Below, one piece after another: positions 1 to 9,297 of a DNA stretch of 64,000 nucleotides. A program made the translations under genes and the position numbers. Under the pieces are notes generated by a model that was given only the letters and a program-made list of their open reading frames with translations, was not told where the DNA came from and did not search any database. Positions within the stretch are counted from its first letter, which is position 1. Each line of letters starts with the position of its first letter. The stretch covers positions 1 through 64,000 of the forward strand of contig NZ_JARANY010000015.1 of assembly GCF_029889885.1 (NCBI RefSeq), written 5' to 3'. Source of the DNA: Chromohalobacter sp. 296-RDG (GTDB lineage Bacteria; Pseudomonadota; Gammaproteobacteria; Pseudomonadales; Halomonadaceae).

Positions 1-2087
1 CGCGCCACCATTCCCGTGATCGAGCGGTCGCCTATGGTGATCAAGAAGCTCTTGGAGGCTACCGTCGGCAGGCGTAGTACACGATCCAGCGCCTCGCGCA
101 GGTCGAGATTGTCCAGCCCCAGCCCCGGCATGACCAGTGAATGGCGCTCGAAGGAGCGCGTCATCTTGGGCGGCTTACCGAACAGCACGCTCATCGGGAG
201 GTCAACGGGACGCGTGTCGAAATGTCCATCACGGACGTCCAGATGGTGCGCCTCGGTGGCCTCGCCGACCACCGCATAAAGGCAGCGTTCACGCGCGCAC
301 AGCGCATCGAATGCCTCTAGATCGTCCGGCGCCACCGCCAACACATAGCGTTCCTGAGCTTCGCTGCACCAGATGGCCAACGGGCTCATGCCGGGCTCGG
401 CATTGGGCACGTCACGCAACTCGAAGCGTCCGCCGCGACCGCCATCCTTGACCAATTCCGGCAAGGCGTTGGAAAGCCCGCCGGCGCCCACGTCGTGGAT
501 GAAACACAGCGGGTTGTCATCGCCCAATGCCCAGCAGCGGTCGATGACCTCCTGGGCACGGCGTTCCATTTCCGGGTTGTCACGCTGCACGGAGGCGAAG
601 TCGAGGTCCTCACTAGAAGCCCCCGAGGCCATGCTCGACGCTGCGCCACCGCCAAGGCCGATCAGCATCGCCGGGCCACCCATCACGATCAGCTTGGCAC
701 CGACCGGAATCTCGCCCTTGGCGACATGGCCCTCGCGAATGTTGCCGTAACCGCCGGCCAGCATCACCGGCTTGTGGTAGCCGCGCCGTTCGATGCCGCC
801 GGCCCCCACTGCGTCCTGCTCGAAAGTGCGGAAGAAGCCAGCCAGGTTGGGGCGGCCGAATTCGTTGTTGAACGAAGCGCCGCCGATGGGCGCTTTCAGC
901 ATGATTTCCAGCGCCGACTGAATGCGCGCAGGCTTGCCGTAATCGAAGGCTTCCCAGGGCTGCACGAACTCGGGAATACGCAGGTTGGAGACCGCAAACC
1001 CGGACATTCCCGCCTTGGGCTTGCCGCCGATACCCGTCGCACCTTCGTCACGAATCTCGCCGCCGGCACCGGTCGCTGCACCGGGATGCGGCGCGATGGC
1101 CGTCGGGTGGTTGTGAGTTTCCACCTTCATCAGGATGTGAATCGGCTCCTGATGAGCCGCGTAGCTGGCCCGCGTCGCTTCGGGCGCGTTGATGTTCGCC
1201 GTTCGCGCGGCTTCGGGCGCATTAAGCAGTCGCGCGGTTTCGGGCGCGTTAAGCAGCGGCGCGGCGAAGAAGCGTCCGGCTTCAGTGCCACGTATCACGG
1301 CGGCGTTATCGCTATAAGCGGAAAGGATCCCGTCGCTGGAGCACGCATGCGTGTTCTTGATCATCTTGAACAGCGAGTACGGCTGCGCTTCGCCGTCGAC
1401 ATGCCAATCGGCATTGAAGATCTTATGTCGGCAGTGCTCGGAATTGGCCTGCGCGAACATCATCAATTCGACATCAGTGGGATTGCGATCGAGCCCCTGG
1501 AAGGCATTGAGCAGGTAGTCGATCTCATCGTCGGCCAGCGCCAGTCCCAAGGCGTCATTGGCCTCCGCCAACGCGGCACGCCCACCGCTGAGCACATCAA
1601 CACGCCCCAGCGGCGCCGGCTCGTGGCGCTCGAAGAGCTTGGCCGCGTCGCTCGCATTGGAAAGTACCGTTTCCGTCATCGGATCGTGAAGCGCCGCTAC
1701 CAGGCTGGCGAAGGCCGCCTCGTCGAACGAACCTTTGAGCGTCACACGGTAGGCGATGCCGCGCTCGATCCGGCGAACTTGCGTCAAACCACAGTTGTGG
1801 GCGATATCGGTGGCCTTCGATGACCACGGCGATAGCGTGCCCAAGCGTGGCACGACCAACAACAGATGCCCTGCGTCATCGGCGTCTCCACCGTCACGGA
1901 CGGGACCGTAGCTCAGCAGCTGCGCCAGCATCTCTTGCGCCGCGTCATCGAGCGCATCCTGGTGATCGACGAAATGAACGTAATCGGCATGCAGCGCCTC
2001 GACCTCGGGCACGGCATCACGCAACGCAGCTAGCAGCTTGGCATGACGGAAGGCGGAAAGGGCGGGCGCTCCTCGCAGTTCGAGCAT
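1..2087 (-). CDS. purL: Phosphoribosylformylglycinamidine synthase (PurL), 5' part; 3' end lies off the left edge
   Basis: PurL makes formylglycinamidine ribonucleotide from FGAR, ATP and glutamine in cytosolic de novo purine synthesis. The reverse strand is open from an ATG at 2087 to the window edge (695 codons of a family length near 1,300). It begins [13 protein letters not shown], as large-type PurL proteins do, and carries [75 protein letters not shown] and [15 protein letters not shown]. The N-terminal domain, linker and first synthetase domain are present; the glutaminase domain is outside. Odd: residues 278-306 hold three copies of a 9-residue repeat ([18 protein letters not shown], then TA and NINAPEATR) just before KVETHNHP, where E. 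coli PurL has only a short loop. Divergent from mltF. Confidence 0.96.
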   Translation of the reverse strand, partial: MLELRGAPALSAFRHAKLLAALRDAVPEVEALHADYVHFVDHQDALDDAAQEMLAQLLSYGPVRDGGDADDAGHLLLVVPRLGTLSPWSSKATDIAHNCGLTQVRRIERGIAYRVTLKGSFDEAAFASLVAALHDPMTETVLSNASDAAKLFERHEPAPLGRVDVLSGGRAALAEANDALGLALADDEIDYLLNAFQGLDRNPTDVELMMFAQANSEHCRHKIFNADWHVDGEAQPYSLFKMIKNTHACSSDGILSAYSDNAAVIRGTEAGRFFAAPLLNAPETARLLNAPEAARTANINAPEATRASYAAHQEPIHILMKVETHNHPTAIAPHPGAATGAGGEIRDEGATGIGGKPKAGMSGFAVSNLRIPEFVQPWEAFDYGKPARIQSALEIMLKAPIGGASFNNEFGRPNLAGFFRTFEQDAVGAGGIERRGYHKPVMLAGGYGNIREGHVAKGEIPVGAKLIVMGGPAMLIGLGGGAASSMASGASSEDLDFASVQRDNPEMERRAQEVIDRCWALGDDNPLCFIHDVGAGGLSNALPELVKDGGRGGRFELRDVPNAEPGMSPLAIWCSEAQERYVLAVAPDDLEAFDALCARERCLYAVVGEATEAHHLDVRDGHFDTRPVDLPMSVLFGKPPKMTRSFERHSLVMPGLGLDNLDLREALDRVLRLPTVASKSFLITIGDRSITGMVA

Positions 2088-2277
2088 GTCGAATGGGCCT
2101 CTGGGACAACAAGTAGACGATGCCGCGGGCGGCGGCCAATGAGCGATCATGATACTGGAAAAGGCCCCGACGGGCGAAGACACCTTCATGTCCTGGCCAT
2201 TGCGTGGAATCGCTGCCAGGTGACACAAGGCGCAACGCCCGCTAAGGTGGCCTTTCTCATCGCTGACTCGAACTGGC
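2088..2277. promoter_or_regulatory. purL/mltF divergent intergenic region
   Basis: This 190-bp gap separates two divergent genes and should hold both promoters. I found no match to the E. coli PurR box and no clear hairpin. Confidence 0.4.
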
Positions 2278-3735
2278 ATGCTCGATGCTCTCTTACGCTA
2301 CATGCGGCCAGCCGCGGCCACACTCGTCGCCCTGCTGGCGCTGCTGATTCCCGACGGCCGGACGCTCCCCAATCGGGACGCCGCGTTGTCGGACGTTTTC
2401 TCGCGTGATTTCATCCAGGTATTCACCCGCAATACGCCGTCGACCTATTACGAAGGTCGCCACGGTCCGACGGGGTTCGAATACGAGTTGGCACGGCAAT
2501 TCGCCGAGTCGCTGGACGTCAGCCTATCGATCGATAGCCAGGGCAGCATCGGCGAGGTACTCAATGCCGTGCGCGATGGTCGCGCCGACATCGGTGCCGC
2601 CACTCTGGCGCTCGACCCCGCCGAACCCGGAGTGAATTACACCCGCCCGATCATGTCGATGCAGCCCATCGTCATCTATCACCACGGCATTACCCCTCCC
2701 AAGGCACCGGGAGACCTCCTGGGGCTGGATATCGCCGCACTGCGTGGCTCGGGAACCGGCCATGCGCTTCGCGATCTGCAGGAATCTCTCCCCAAGTTGA
2801 CGTGGCGAGAAACCGACGAGCTGGAAGTCACCGATCTCATCGAAATGGTCGAGAATGGCGAACTCGATGCCGCCGTCGTCTATGCCCATCAGTTCAAGCT
2901 CAATCGGTTGTTCTTTCCCGACGTCGAGAGCGGCTTTCCTCTGGGCGAGCCACAAAGTCTGGTGTGGGCGCTCCCCAAGCACAGCGGCGTGGCACTTTTG
3001 CAAGCCGCCAACCAGTTTATCGCGCGTCTTAGAGACCACGGTGACTTGGCGGACTTGATCACACGCTACTTCGGTCATGACAGCTACCTCGAATACGTGG
3101 GTGCGAGCCTTTTCATCCGTCATGCCCAAAATCGCCTACCCCGCTATGAAGACGCTTTCAAGCAAGCGGCGCGCGATTCCGGCTTCGACTGGAAACTGTT
3201 GGCTGCACTGGGCTACCAGGAATCGCACTGGAAACCGCGCGCGACCTCGCCGACCGGCGTTCGCGGCCTGATGATGCTGACCAACGCCACCGCCGCCGAG
3301 GTCGGCGTAAGCAACCGGCTCGACCCCGAGCAGAGTATCGAGGGAGGCGCCATCTATCTCGGTAATGTGAAGGGTCGTCTGCAGGAAGAGATCACCGAGC
3401 CGGACCGTACGTGGATGGCGCTTGCCGCCTACAATGTCGGCCTAGGGCATCTCTACGATGCCCAGGACATCGCCAAGATGCGGGGAGGCGATCCTTACCA
3501 GTGGAAGGACGTGCGCAAGGCGCTACCCCTACTGCAGAAGCAACAGTGGTATAGCAAGGTCCATCACGGCTACGCGCGTGGCGGCGAGCCGGTGATTTAC
3601 GTGCGCAATATTCGTCGCTATTACGAAATTCTCAACTACGTGGATCGCAGTCGACGCCAGTTTCACCAGCTCGGCGAACGCGACGATTCGATGCTACAGG
3701 GAACGCCTTTCGACACCGTTCCACCCGTGCTTTAG
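2278..3735 (+). CDS. mltF: Membrane-bound lytic murein transglycosylase F
   Basis: MltF cleaves the MurNAc-GlcNAc bond of peptidoglycan, forming 1,6-anhydro ends, at the outer membrane. The 485-residue protein has an N-terminal hydrophobic segment (about 10-24), a periplasmic solute-binding (SBP_bac_3) domain at about 45-270, and a C-terminal SLT lysozyme-like domain from about 285. The catalytic glutamate is probably Glu315 in [16 protein letters not shown] and [11 protein letters not shown] are the usual flanking SLT motifs. No Cys lipobox is seen at the N-terminus. The ATG used gives the hydrophobic leader; a clear Shine-Dalgarno is lacking. The purL-mltF-tadA neighbourhood is, from memory, shared with pseudomonads. 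Confidence 0.95.
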   Translation: MLDALLRYMRPAAATLVALLALLIPDGRTLPNRDAALSDVFSRDFIQVFTRNTPSTYYEGRHGPTGFEYELARQFAESLDVSLSIDSQGSIGEVLNAVRDGRADIGAATLALDPAEPGVNYTRPIMSMQPIVIYHHGITPPKAPGDLLGLDIAALRGSGTGHALRDLQESLPKLTWRETDELEVTDLIEMVENGELDAAVVYAHQFKLNRLFFPDVESGFPLGEPQSLVWALPKHSGVALLQAANQFIARLRDHGDLADLITRYFGHDSYLEYVGASLFIRHAQNRLPRYEDAFKQAARDSGFDWKLLAALGYQESHWKPRATSPTGVRGLMMLTNATAAEVGVSNRLDPEQSIEGGAIYLGNVKGRLQEEITEPDRTWMALAAYNVGLGHLYDAQDIAKMRGGDPYQWKDVRKALPLLQKQQWYSKVHHGYARGGEPVIYVRNIRRYYEILNYVDRSRRQFHQLGERDDSMLQGTPFDTVPPVL

Positions 3736-3755
3736 CGTTCTCCCCATGCCTCAGA

Positions 3756-4211
3756 TCAGTCGCGCCGCGCGGCGAAAAAGGTTTGCAGGAGTCGCGTCGC
3801 ACGCGTGGCCAGCAGCCCGCCTTCTACCTGGACACGATGATTGAACCAAGGCTGAACAAACAAGTTGGCCCGTGACTCGACCATACCGCTCTTGGGTTCG
3901 GCGGCACCGTACACGACCCGGGCCAACCGCGCATGGATGATCGCCCCGGCGCACATCATGCAAGGCTCCAAGGTGACGAAGAGCGTACAGCTATCCAGCC
4001 GATAATTGCCCAGATGCGCGGCGGCATCACGCAAGGCGCGCACCTCGGCATGCCCACTCGGGTCATGGCACGACACCGGCGCATTGAAACTCGCCCCCAC
4101 GACCTCGCCACTGGGCTCGACCACCACCGCGCCCACCGGCACTTCGCCTGCCTCCAGTCCCATGCGCGCTTGATCCAGCGCACGGTGCATGTAGAAGGTA
4201 TCGCTGCGCAT
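3756..4211 (-). CDS. tadA: tRNA-specific adenosine deaminase TadA
   Basis: TadA converts the wobble adenosine 34 of tRNA-Arg(ACG) to inosine. The 151-residue protein shows the cytidine-deaminase-fold zinc site: HAE (His54, catalytic Glu56) and PCMMC (Cys84, Cys87). The frame is open further upstream (to 4292), but the ATG at 4211 (MRSDTFYMHRAL) matches the family N-terminus, and an upstream start would overlap tesB. It runs toward mltF, with 20 bp between the two stops, and is divergent from tesB. Confidence 0.95.
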   Translation of the reverse strand: MRSDTFYMHRALDQARMGLEAGEVPVGAVVVEPSGEVVGASFNAPVSCHDPSGHAEVRALRDAAAHLGNYRLDSCTLFVTLEPCMMCAGAIIHARLARVVYGAAEPKSGMVESRANLFVQPWFNHRVQVEGGLLATRATRLLQTFFAARRD

Positions 4212-4283
4212 CACAGGGGCGCTCCGGTATGCTGGTAGAATTGAGACAATCGTATGAACATGAGTCATCAGAAGGATGCCGGC

Positions 4284-5090
4284 ATGACGCAACCACTCGC
4301 CACCCTCGTCGAACTACTAGGCCTGGAATCCTTGGAAGAGGATCTGTTTCGCGGTCGTAGCCAGGATCTCGGCCTTCCTCAGTTGTTTGGCGGCCAGGTG
4401 CTCGGCCAAGCGCTTTCCGCCGCCACCCGCACGGTCGATGCAGCACGCCGCGCCCACTCGTTGCACGGCTACTTTCTGCGTCCCGGTGACGCCAAACGCC
4501 CGGTAGTGTATCAGGTCGATCGCGTACGCGACGGCGGGAGCTTCACCACACGGCGCGTCAGCGCCATCCAGAACGGCAAGACCATTTTCTTCTGCAGCGC
4601 CTCATTCCAAGGCGAAGAACCGGGCTTCGGCCATCAGCGCGAGATGCCCGACCTCGCGTCACCCCAATCGCTGCTCGAAGCCGGCGCCGAGGTACAGCGC
4701 TTCGACGGTCATCCCATCGAGTTCCTGCATTTCCCGGATACCACCACCGACATGCCGCGCAAGCGCCTATGGTTCCGCCTCGCGGGTGAACTGCCCGAGG
4801 ATGGCTCACTGCATCGCTACCTACTTGCCTATAGCTCCGATTTCAATCTCTTGACCACCAGCCTCGTCTCGCACGACACCTTTTTCGGCGATTCTCGGCT
4901 GCAGATCGCGAGTCTCGATCATGCCCTGTGGTTCCACGACGACGTGACCATCAACGACTGGCTGCTATATGACATGGAAAGCCCGTGGGCCGGTGGGGCA
5001 CGCGGATTCGCGCGTGGCAGCATCTACGATCGCCAGGGGCGCTTAGTAGCGTCGGTGGCGCAGGAAGGATTGGTCAGGCGTCGCTCTTGA
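4284..5090 (+). CDS. tesB: Acyl-CoA thioesterase II (TesB)
   Basis: TesB hydrolyses medium- and long-chain acyl-CoA in the cytosol. The 268-residue product has two hotdog repeats. It begins MTQPLATLVELLGLE and shows FRGRSQDLGLPQLFGGQVLGQAL, HSLHGYFLRPGD, ASLDHALWFH and LLYDMESPWA, closely following E. coli TesB. The ATG at 4284 is chosen because AGAAGGA lies about 7 bases upstream and the alignment starts there; an in-frame ATG at 4254 would add ten unmatched residues. Divergent from tadA; followed by a hairpin terminator at 5124. Confidence 0.95.
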   Translation: MTQPLATLVELLGLESLEEDLFRGRSQDLGLPQLFGGQVLGQALSAATRTVDAARRAHSLHGYFLRPGDAKRPVVYQVDRVRDGGSFTTRRVSAIQNGKTIFFCSASFQGEEPGFGHQREMPDLASPQSLLEAGAEVQRFDGHPIEFLHFPDTTTDMPRKRLWFRLAGELPEDGSLHRYLLAYSSDFNLLTTSLVSHDTFFGDSRLQIASLDHALWFHDDVTINDWLLYDMESPWAGGARGFARGSIYDRQGRLVASVAQEGLVRRRS

Positions 5091-5123
5091 GCCGCAAAAT
5101 AATGGCACTTTACCCGAGACGAA

Positions 5124-5155
5124 AAAACGCCAGCGGCAGTGCCGCTGGCGTTTTC
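5124..5155 (+). terminator. Rho-independent terminator of tesB
   Basis: A near-perfect inverted repeat (arms AACGCCAGCGGC and GCCGCTGGCGTT around a 3-base loop) is flanked by an A-run on the left and TTTT on the right. Orientation and position fit the end of tesB; the A/T flanks could also serve the convergent adh. Confidence 0.85.
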
Positions 5156-5235
5156 GCTCGTAGCTCGTAGCTCGTAGCTCGTAGCTCGTAGCTCGTAGCT
5201 CGTAGCTCGTAGCTCGTAGCTCGTAGCTCGTAGCT
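5156..5235. repeat. Heptanucleotide tandem repeat (TAGCTCG)n
   Basis: Ten perfect copies of TAGCTCG run from 5161 to 5230, with partial copies on each side (5156-5160 and 5231-5235). The array ends 2 bases before the stop codon of the convergent alcohol dehydrogenase and starts right after the tesB terminator, so it is non-coding and lies in the 3' end of the adh transcript. A unit not divisible by three tolerates copy-number change only outside genes, as here. Similar 7-mers are, as I recall, present in other gammaproteobacterial genomes; the role is unknown. Confidence 0.95.
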
Positions 5236-5237
5236 AT

Positions 5238-6293
5238 TCAGCCCTCTTTGAGCGATGCCATGTCGATGACGAAGCGATAACGTACGTCGCCTTTCTGCAT
5301 ACGATCCCAGGCCTCATTGATGTTCTGGATATCGATCATCTCGACATCGCAGGTAATGCCCTTCTCGGCGCAGAAATCCAGAAACTCTTGGGTCTCGGGC
5401 ATACCGCCGATCAACGAGCCCGCCAGCACACGACGCCGGAAGATAAGGTTGCCACCTGCCACGCCGGGCTCCAGTGGTTGCATCTGGCCGACCAAGATGT
5501 GCGTACCATCGTACTTCAGGGCCTCCAGGTACGGATTCAGGTCGTGCTCGTTGGGCACGGTATCGAGCATAAAGTCGAAGGTCTCGGTGACCGCCTCCAT
5601 CTGCTCCTCATCGGTGGAAACCACCACATGATCGGCGCCGTTGGACTTGGCTTCGGCGATCTTGCTCTCGGAGCGCGTGAACAGCGTAACCTCGGCACCC
5701 AATGCCTGGGCCAGCTTGACACCCATGTGACCAAGCCCGCCCATACCGATGACGCCGACCTTATGACCCGGCTTGACGCCGTAATGCTTGAGCGGCGAAT
5801 AGGTAGTGATACCGGCGCACAGCAGTGGCGCAGCGGATTTCAAATCAATGCCTTCAGGCATGCGCACTACGAAGCGCTCGCTGACCGTGACCCGGTCGGA
5901 ATAGCCACCCTGAGTGAGGCTATCATCGTGACGATCGGGGCTGCCGTAGGTCATGGTGAACCCTTCGGCACAATACTGCTCCAGCCCATCGTCGCAAGCC
6001 TGGCAATGGCGGCAGGAATCGACCATGCACCCCACACCGACAACGTCACCTTCCTTGAAATTGGCGACATCGCTACCGACGGATGTCACGCGCCCGACGA
6101 TCTCATGGCCCGGCACGACCGGATACTGCGCTATTCCCCAGTCGTCGCGCGCGAAGTGCAGATCGCTGTGGCAAACGCCGCAGTAGAGAATCTCGATGGC
6201 GACATCATCGGGGCGCGGCGTACGGCGCTCGAAAGCATATGGTTCGAGTGCCGACTCCGCAGAATGCATTGCATAGCCTGTAGCTTGTGGCAT
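5238..6293 (-). CDS. Zinc-dependent alcohol dehydrogenase, YahK/CAD type
   Basis: This 351-residue medium-chain dehydrogenase probably reduces aldehydes with NADPH. Catalytic zinc ligands sit in YCGVCHSDLH and PGHEIVG; the structural zinc loop is CRHCQACDDGLEQYC; the nucleotide fold is GVIGMGGLGHMGVKLAQ; the N-terminal half holds LLCAGITTYSPL. It follows E. coli YahK along its length. The frame is open to 6350, but the ATG at 6293 (MPQATGYAMHS) has AGGAT upstream and matches the family start. Divergent from an AraC-family regulator 230 bp away, which probably controls it, as YqhC controls YqhD in E. coli (analogy only). Confidence 0.92.
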   Translation of the reverse strand: MPQATGYAMHSAESALEPYAFERRTPRPDDVAIEILYCGVCHSDLHFARDDWGIAQYPVVPGHEIVGRVTSVGSDVANFKEGDVVGVGCMVDSCRHCQACDDGLEQYCAEGFTMTYGSPDRHDDSLTQGGYSDRVTVSERFVVRMPEGIDLKSAAPLLCAGITTYSPLKHYGVKPGHKVGVIGMGGLGHMGVKLAQALGAEVTLFTRSESKIAEAKSNGADHVVVSTDEEQMEAVTETFDFMLDTVPNEHDLNPYLEALKYDGTHILVGQMQPLEPGVAGGNLIFRRRVLAGSLIGGMPETQEFLDFCAEKGITCDVEMIDIQNINEAWDRMQKGDVRYRFVIDMASLKEG

Positions 6294-6522
6294 AGCGAAT
6301 ATCCTATCACTGATGAGTGCAACCGCGTACCGGCTCGGCGAATCGCCCAACCTGGGTCGCGAACACGCCTAGTGTGAGCGTCGTCGACGATTTCCTCCAT
6401 GCCCGATTCTGTGTGATATTTGCCCAGAGCTCTTGCATCGCCCTCTCAACCGCCTGATAGACGGTATTTTTCATGCACGATATTATCTTTATCTGTATTC
6501 GCCATTGTCGAGGAACTGCCCC

Positions 6523-7452
6523 ATGACTCACCCATTGCCCCCGCACTTGACGGCCGTCGGGGCCAGTGCTGAACCTTCCTCGGAGACTCGGTTGGCGACG
6601 CGCTTGGCAGCGCTGACTACCGGAGATGGCTTCACGTCCACTACGCTGCCCGGCGTACAACTGATTACCTCGCATTGTGGTCACCCGCGCACGCCCCTCA
6701 TGTACGAGCCCAGCCTGGTGATCATCGTCCAAGGCAACAAGACAGGCTATCTCGGCGAACGCATCATTCACTACGGCGCCGGCCACTATTTGATCCAGGC
6801 CATGCCGCTGCCGTTCGAGTGCGAAACTCACGCTTCCGACTCCAGGCCTTTGCTGGGCTTGTCGGTGAGCCTCGACATGGCCATGCTCAGCGACCTCGTG
6901 GCGCGCCTGCCATCGACGACCTGTGCACGCATGCCCGCCCCCATGGCCGCTGTATCCATGGATCCCGACATGGAAGAGAATGTGTCACGGCTCATCGATT
7001 GTCTCGATGACCCCGAGCAAGCCGCAGCGCTAGGCGATGGGCGCATCCGTGAAGTCCTGTTCACCGCGCTGCGCGGGCCGCAGGGCGCCTCGTTGCGTCA
7101 GCTGGTTGCCTACCATGGCCAATACTCGCGCATCGCCGAGGCGCTGACTTTCCTGCATCATCACTATACTAGGACCCTGAACGTTGACGCGCTCGCGCAA
7201 CGCGTCAATATGAGCGCCTCGCATTTTCACCATCACTTCAAGCGCACCACGCAACTCGCGCCGATGCAGTACCTCAAGCGCCTGCGCCTGCTCAAGGCGC
7301 GCGCCCTACTCACCCAGCAGGGGCATCAGGTCGCGCAGGCCGCCACCCAAGTGGGCTATCAAAGTGCATCGCAGTTCAGCCGCGATTACAAACGCTATTT
7401 CGGACGAAGCCCGTTGGAGGATCGACAACGCGTCACCCACGCCGCGTCGTGA
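6523..7452 (+). CDS. AraC-family transcriptional regulator (AraC_N type)
   Basis: The 309-residue protein has an N-terminal AraC_N (PF06719-like) domain, recognisable by YEPSLVIIVQGNKTGYLG and GHYLIQAMPLPFECET, and a C-terminal double helix-turn-helix (LNVDALAQRVNMSASHFHHHF, then AAATQVGYQSASQFSRDYKRYFG-like text, interrupted here). The ATG at 6523 has GAGGA about 9 bases upstream; the longer frame from 6433 begins with unmatched residues. It is divergent from the zinc alcohol dehydrogenase, as commonly seen for regulators of aldehyde or alcohol reductases. The inducer cannot be read from sequence. Confidence 0.9.
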   Translation: MTHPLPPHLTAVGASAEPSSETRLATRLAALTTGDGFTSTTLPGVQLITSHCGHPRTPLMYEPSLVIIVQGNKTGYLGERIIHYGAGHYLIQAMPLPFECETHASDSRPLLGLSVSLDMAMLSDLVARLPSTTCARMPAPMAAVSMDPDMEENVSRLIDCLDDPEQAAALGDGRIREVLFTALRGPQGASLRQLVAYHGQYSRIAEALTFLHHHYTRTLNVDALAQRVNMSASHFHHHFKRTTQLAPMQYLKRLRLLKARALLTQQGHQVAQAATQVGYQSASQFSRDYKRYFGRSPLEDRQRVTHAAS

Positions 7453-7470
7453 TACCTCAAGTGGCGACAC

Positions 7471-8208
7471 TCAAATAAGCCCCATCACGCCTCGCACGGC
7501 GTAGTAACCGCCCACCAGGGTGACCAACCAGCGCGTCCAGCCACGGAAGCTCGCATCGGTGAGCCGCTTCAGGATGGCGTTTCCCGAACGCGTCCCCAGG
7601 AAACTCAAGGGGATCGCCAGGGCGATCCAACCCCACTGTCCCCGCTCCAGTGCCAGCACCGCCTGGACATAAAACACCACCTTGATGGTATGCGCGATGA
7701 CTTGAATCGCCGCCTTGGAGGCCACGACCGTGCGCCGGTCGAGCCGCGTGCGTACGAAGCCGATATCGATGGTCGGCCCGGACACCCCCGCGGCGATCGT
7801 CAAGCCACCGGCCACCAGGCCGCACAGAATGGCATCGACACGACGCGAGACATCGAACCGGAACCAGCGACGAGGCAGCCACACCAGAATCGGCATGACC
7901 CCGATCAAAAGCAGCACCACATGCTCGTCGGGGGTATAGCGCATGCTGGCCAGCAAAGCCGCCGCGATAATCACGCCCAGTACGATCCACGCCACGATGC
8001 GCCAATCGATGTAACGCCTTGAGAGCCAGGCACGCGAGGCGTTGGAGCCCATTTGGATGATGCCGTGCACAGCGATGGCCGTGGTAGCCGGCATCCACGC
8101 CAGCAGAAACCCCATCAGGATCAAGCCGCCCGCCATGCCAAAGACGCCGGATAGCGCCGAGGCAAAAAACACCACGCCGAGAAACACCAAAGAAAGAGGA
8201 AACGTCAT
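7471..8208 (-). CDS. TauE/SafE-family membrane permease
   Basis: A 245-residue integral inner-membrane protein of the TauE/SafE (DUF81) family, members of which export sulfite, sulfoacetate or other small anions. Seven to eight hydrophobic helices are visible. The two half-repeats typical of the family begin near FASALSGVFGMAGGLILMG and CGLVAGGLTIAAGVSGPTI. Substrate unknown. It converges on the AraC gene (19 bp between stops) and lies 55 bp downstream of the deoR-type gene on the same strand, but nothing ties it to nucleosides. Confidence 0.88.
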   Translation of the reverse strand: MTFPLSLVFLGVVFFASALSGVFGMAGGLILMGFLLAWMPATTAIAVHGIIQMGSNASRAWLSRRYIDWRIVAWIVLGVIIAAALLASMRYTPDEHVVLLLIGVMPILVWLPRRWFRFDVSRRVDAILCGLVAGGLTIAAGVSGPTIDIGFVRTRLDRRTVVASKAAIQVIAHTIKVVFYVQAVLALERGQWGWIALAIPLSFLGTRSGNAILKRLTDASFRGWTRWLVTLVGGYYAVRGVMGLI

Positions 8209-8263
8209 GCCTGTCCCAGGCCGCCTCCGTATCGCCTATTAATCAGCACACATTCACGCACGC

Positions 8264-9049
8264 TCACAGCACCTTGAGCGTCGGCCAGGCGTGTCTCGGC
8301 CGCGCCACCAGGGTGTCACTCAATGCCTCACCCGCCGCCCCGCTGGTCAGCATCACATCGAAGCTTTCGAGGTCGGCGAAAAACGCCGGACGCACCCGGT
8401 CGAGTTTACTCTCGTCGGCGACGAGGATGCGTTGCACAGCAGTCTCCAGCGCCACCTGCTTGGGTACCACCTCATGGAAATGGAAGCAGCTCACCCCCTT
8501 GTCGGCATGCACGCCGGCGGCGGATATAAAGGCCTTGTTGATACCCAAGCGACGAATCGCAGTGACCAGTTCCTCACCTCCGAAGGACTGCGACACGGGA
8601 TAATAGAGACCACCCAGCAACACCAGACGCACATGGGGCAATGCCATTTGCTCGATGGCATTGGCAACGTTTAGCGCGTACGTCACCACCGTCAGCGGCA
8701 TGTCGGGATCGAGCCGGTCGAACAACGGAATCAGCGTCGTGCCACAATCCACGAAGATCGTGTCATCGGCCTCGATCATGCGTGCCGCCTCATCGCACAT
8801 ACGCTGCTTGGCCTGTGCGAAGCTATCCTGCTGGGTGGCGAAGTCGTATCCGGCGGACACCTGCGGATGCTCGGCCAGCAGCAAGCGCCCGCCCAGCGAG
8901 ACGATGGTGTCCTGGCTGGCGGCTATGTCGCGGCGTATGGTCATCTCCGACACCTGGCAGCGTTGGGCGGCCTCGGCAATCGGCAGCATGCCTTCCGAGC
9001 GCAAGGTGTCCTGTAGCCATTGAAGGCGTGCCGCACTGCGGCTGTTCAT
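8264..9049 (-). CDS. deoR: DeoR-family repressor of the deo operon
   Basis: The 261-residue protein has an N-terminal DeoR winged helix (about 5-58; PIAEAAQRCQVSEMTIRRDI) and a C-terminal sugar-phosphate effector domain (DEAARMIEADDTIFVDCGTTL, then LLGGLYYPVSQSFGGEE, and AAGVHADKGVSCFHF). In E. coli DeoR the effector is deoxyribose-5-phosphate. The ATG at 9049 has GGAGA 8 bases upstream; the open frame to 9106 lacks this. It is divergent from deoC, with TGTTAG half-sites between, so control of the deo operon is a strong inference. Confidence 0.9.
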   Translation of the reverse strand: MNSRSAARLQWLQDTLRSEGMLPIAEAAQRCQVSEMTIRRDIAASQDTIVSLGGRLLLAEHPQVSAGYDFATQQDSFAQAKQRMCDEAARMIEADDTIFVDCGTTLIPLFDRLDPDMPLTVVTYALNVANAIEQMALPHVRLVLLGGLYYPVSQSFGGEELVTAIRRLGINKAFISAAGVHADKGVSCFHFHEVVPKQVALETAVQRILVADESKLDRVRPAFFADLESFDVMLTSGAAGEALSDTLVARPRHAWPTLKVL

Positions 9050-9110
9050 TGCAAATATCTCCGTCGACACGCCGGTCAACGAGCCTAGCTCGCCCTCCCC
9101 CGGCACATTT

Positions 9111-9149
9111 TGTTAGCTTAGCCACAATTTTTCTGTTAGAAAAATAACA
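9111..9149. promoter_or_regulatory. Candidate DeoR operator(s) between deoR and deoC
   Basis: TGTTAGAAAAATAACA at 9134-9149 is an imperfect palindrome matching the E. coli DeoR operator TGTTAGAATTCTAACA at 13 of 16 positions (my count). A second TGTTAG half-site begins at 9111, 23 bp upstream. Both lie in the divergent deoR/deoC gap, so one site could control both directions. Confidence 0.7.
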
Positions 9150-9183
9150 AAAGCGGTCCAACAATAAAGACAAGGACATTACC

Positions 9184-9297
9184 ATGCCAACGTCTTCCTG
9201 CGCGTCTTCCGGCACATTCGTCGTCCGCGCGACCGACTCATCGACCCATGCATACGCGTCTGGCGCATGCATATCACTCGGGAACTCACATATATGA
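9184..9297 (+). CDS. Possible 37-residue leader ORF coupled to deoC
   Basis: An ATG at 9184, with AAGGAC 8 bases upstream, opens a 37-codon frame ([18 protein letters not shown]...). Its TGA overlaps the deoC ATG as ATGA. The deoC start itself has only a weak Shine-Dalgarno, so translational coupling through this ORF is plausible. I recognise no homologue, and the frame may simply be chance in GC-rich DNA. Whether it is translated is unknown. Confidence 0.35.
   Translation: MPTSSCASSGTFVVRATDSSTHAYASGACISLGNSHI

Noticed and set aside
495-1823. A 442-codon plus-strand open frame
   Set aside because: It lies opposite purL, has no family motif, and the reverse strand encodes unmistakable PurL motifs throughout. 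It is a GC-rich shadow frame.
5388-6377. A 329-codon plus-strand open frame
   Set aside because: It is antisense to the zinc alcohol dehydrogenase and carries no recognisable protein motif.
6433-6522. N-terminal extension of the AraC-family regulator
   Set aside because: The 30 extra residues do not match the family, and the internal ATG at 6523 has a good ribosome site.
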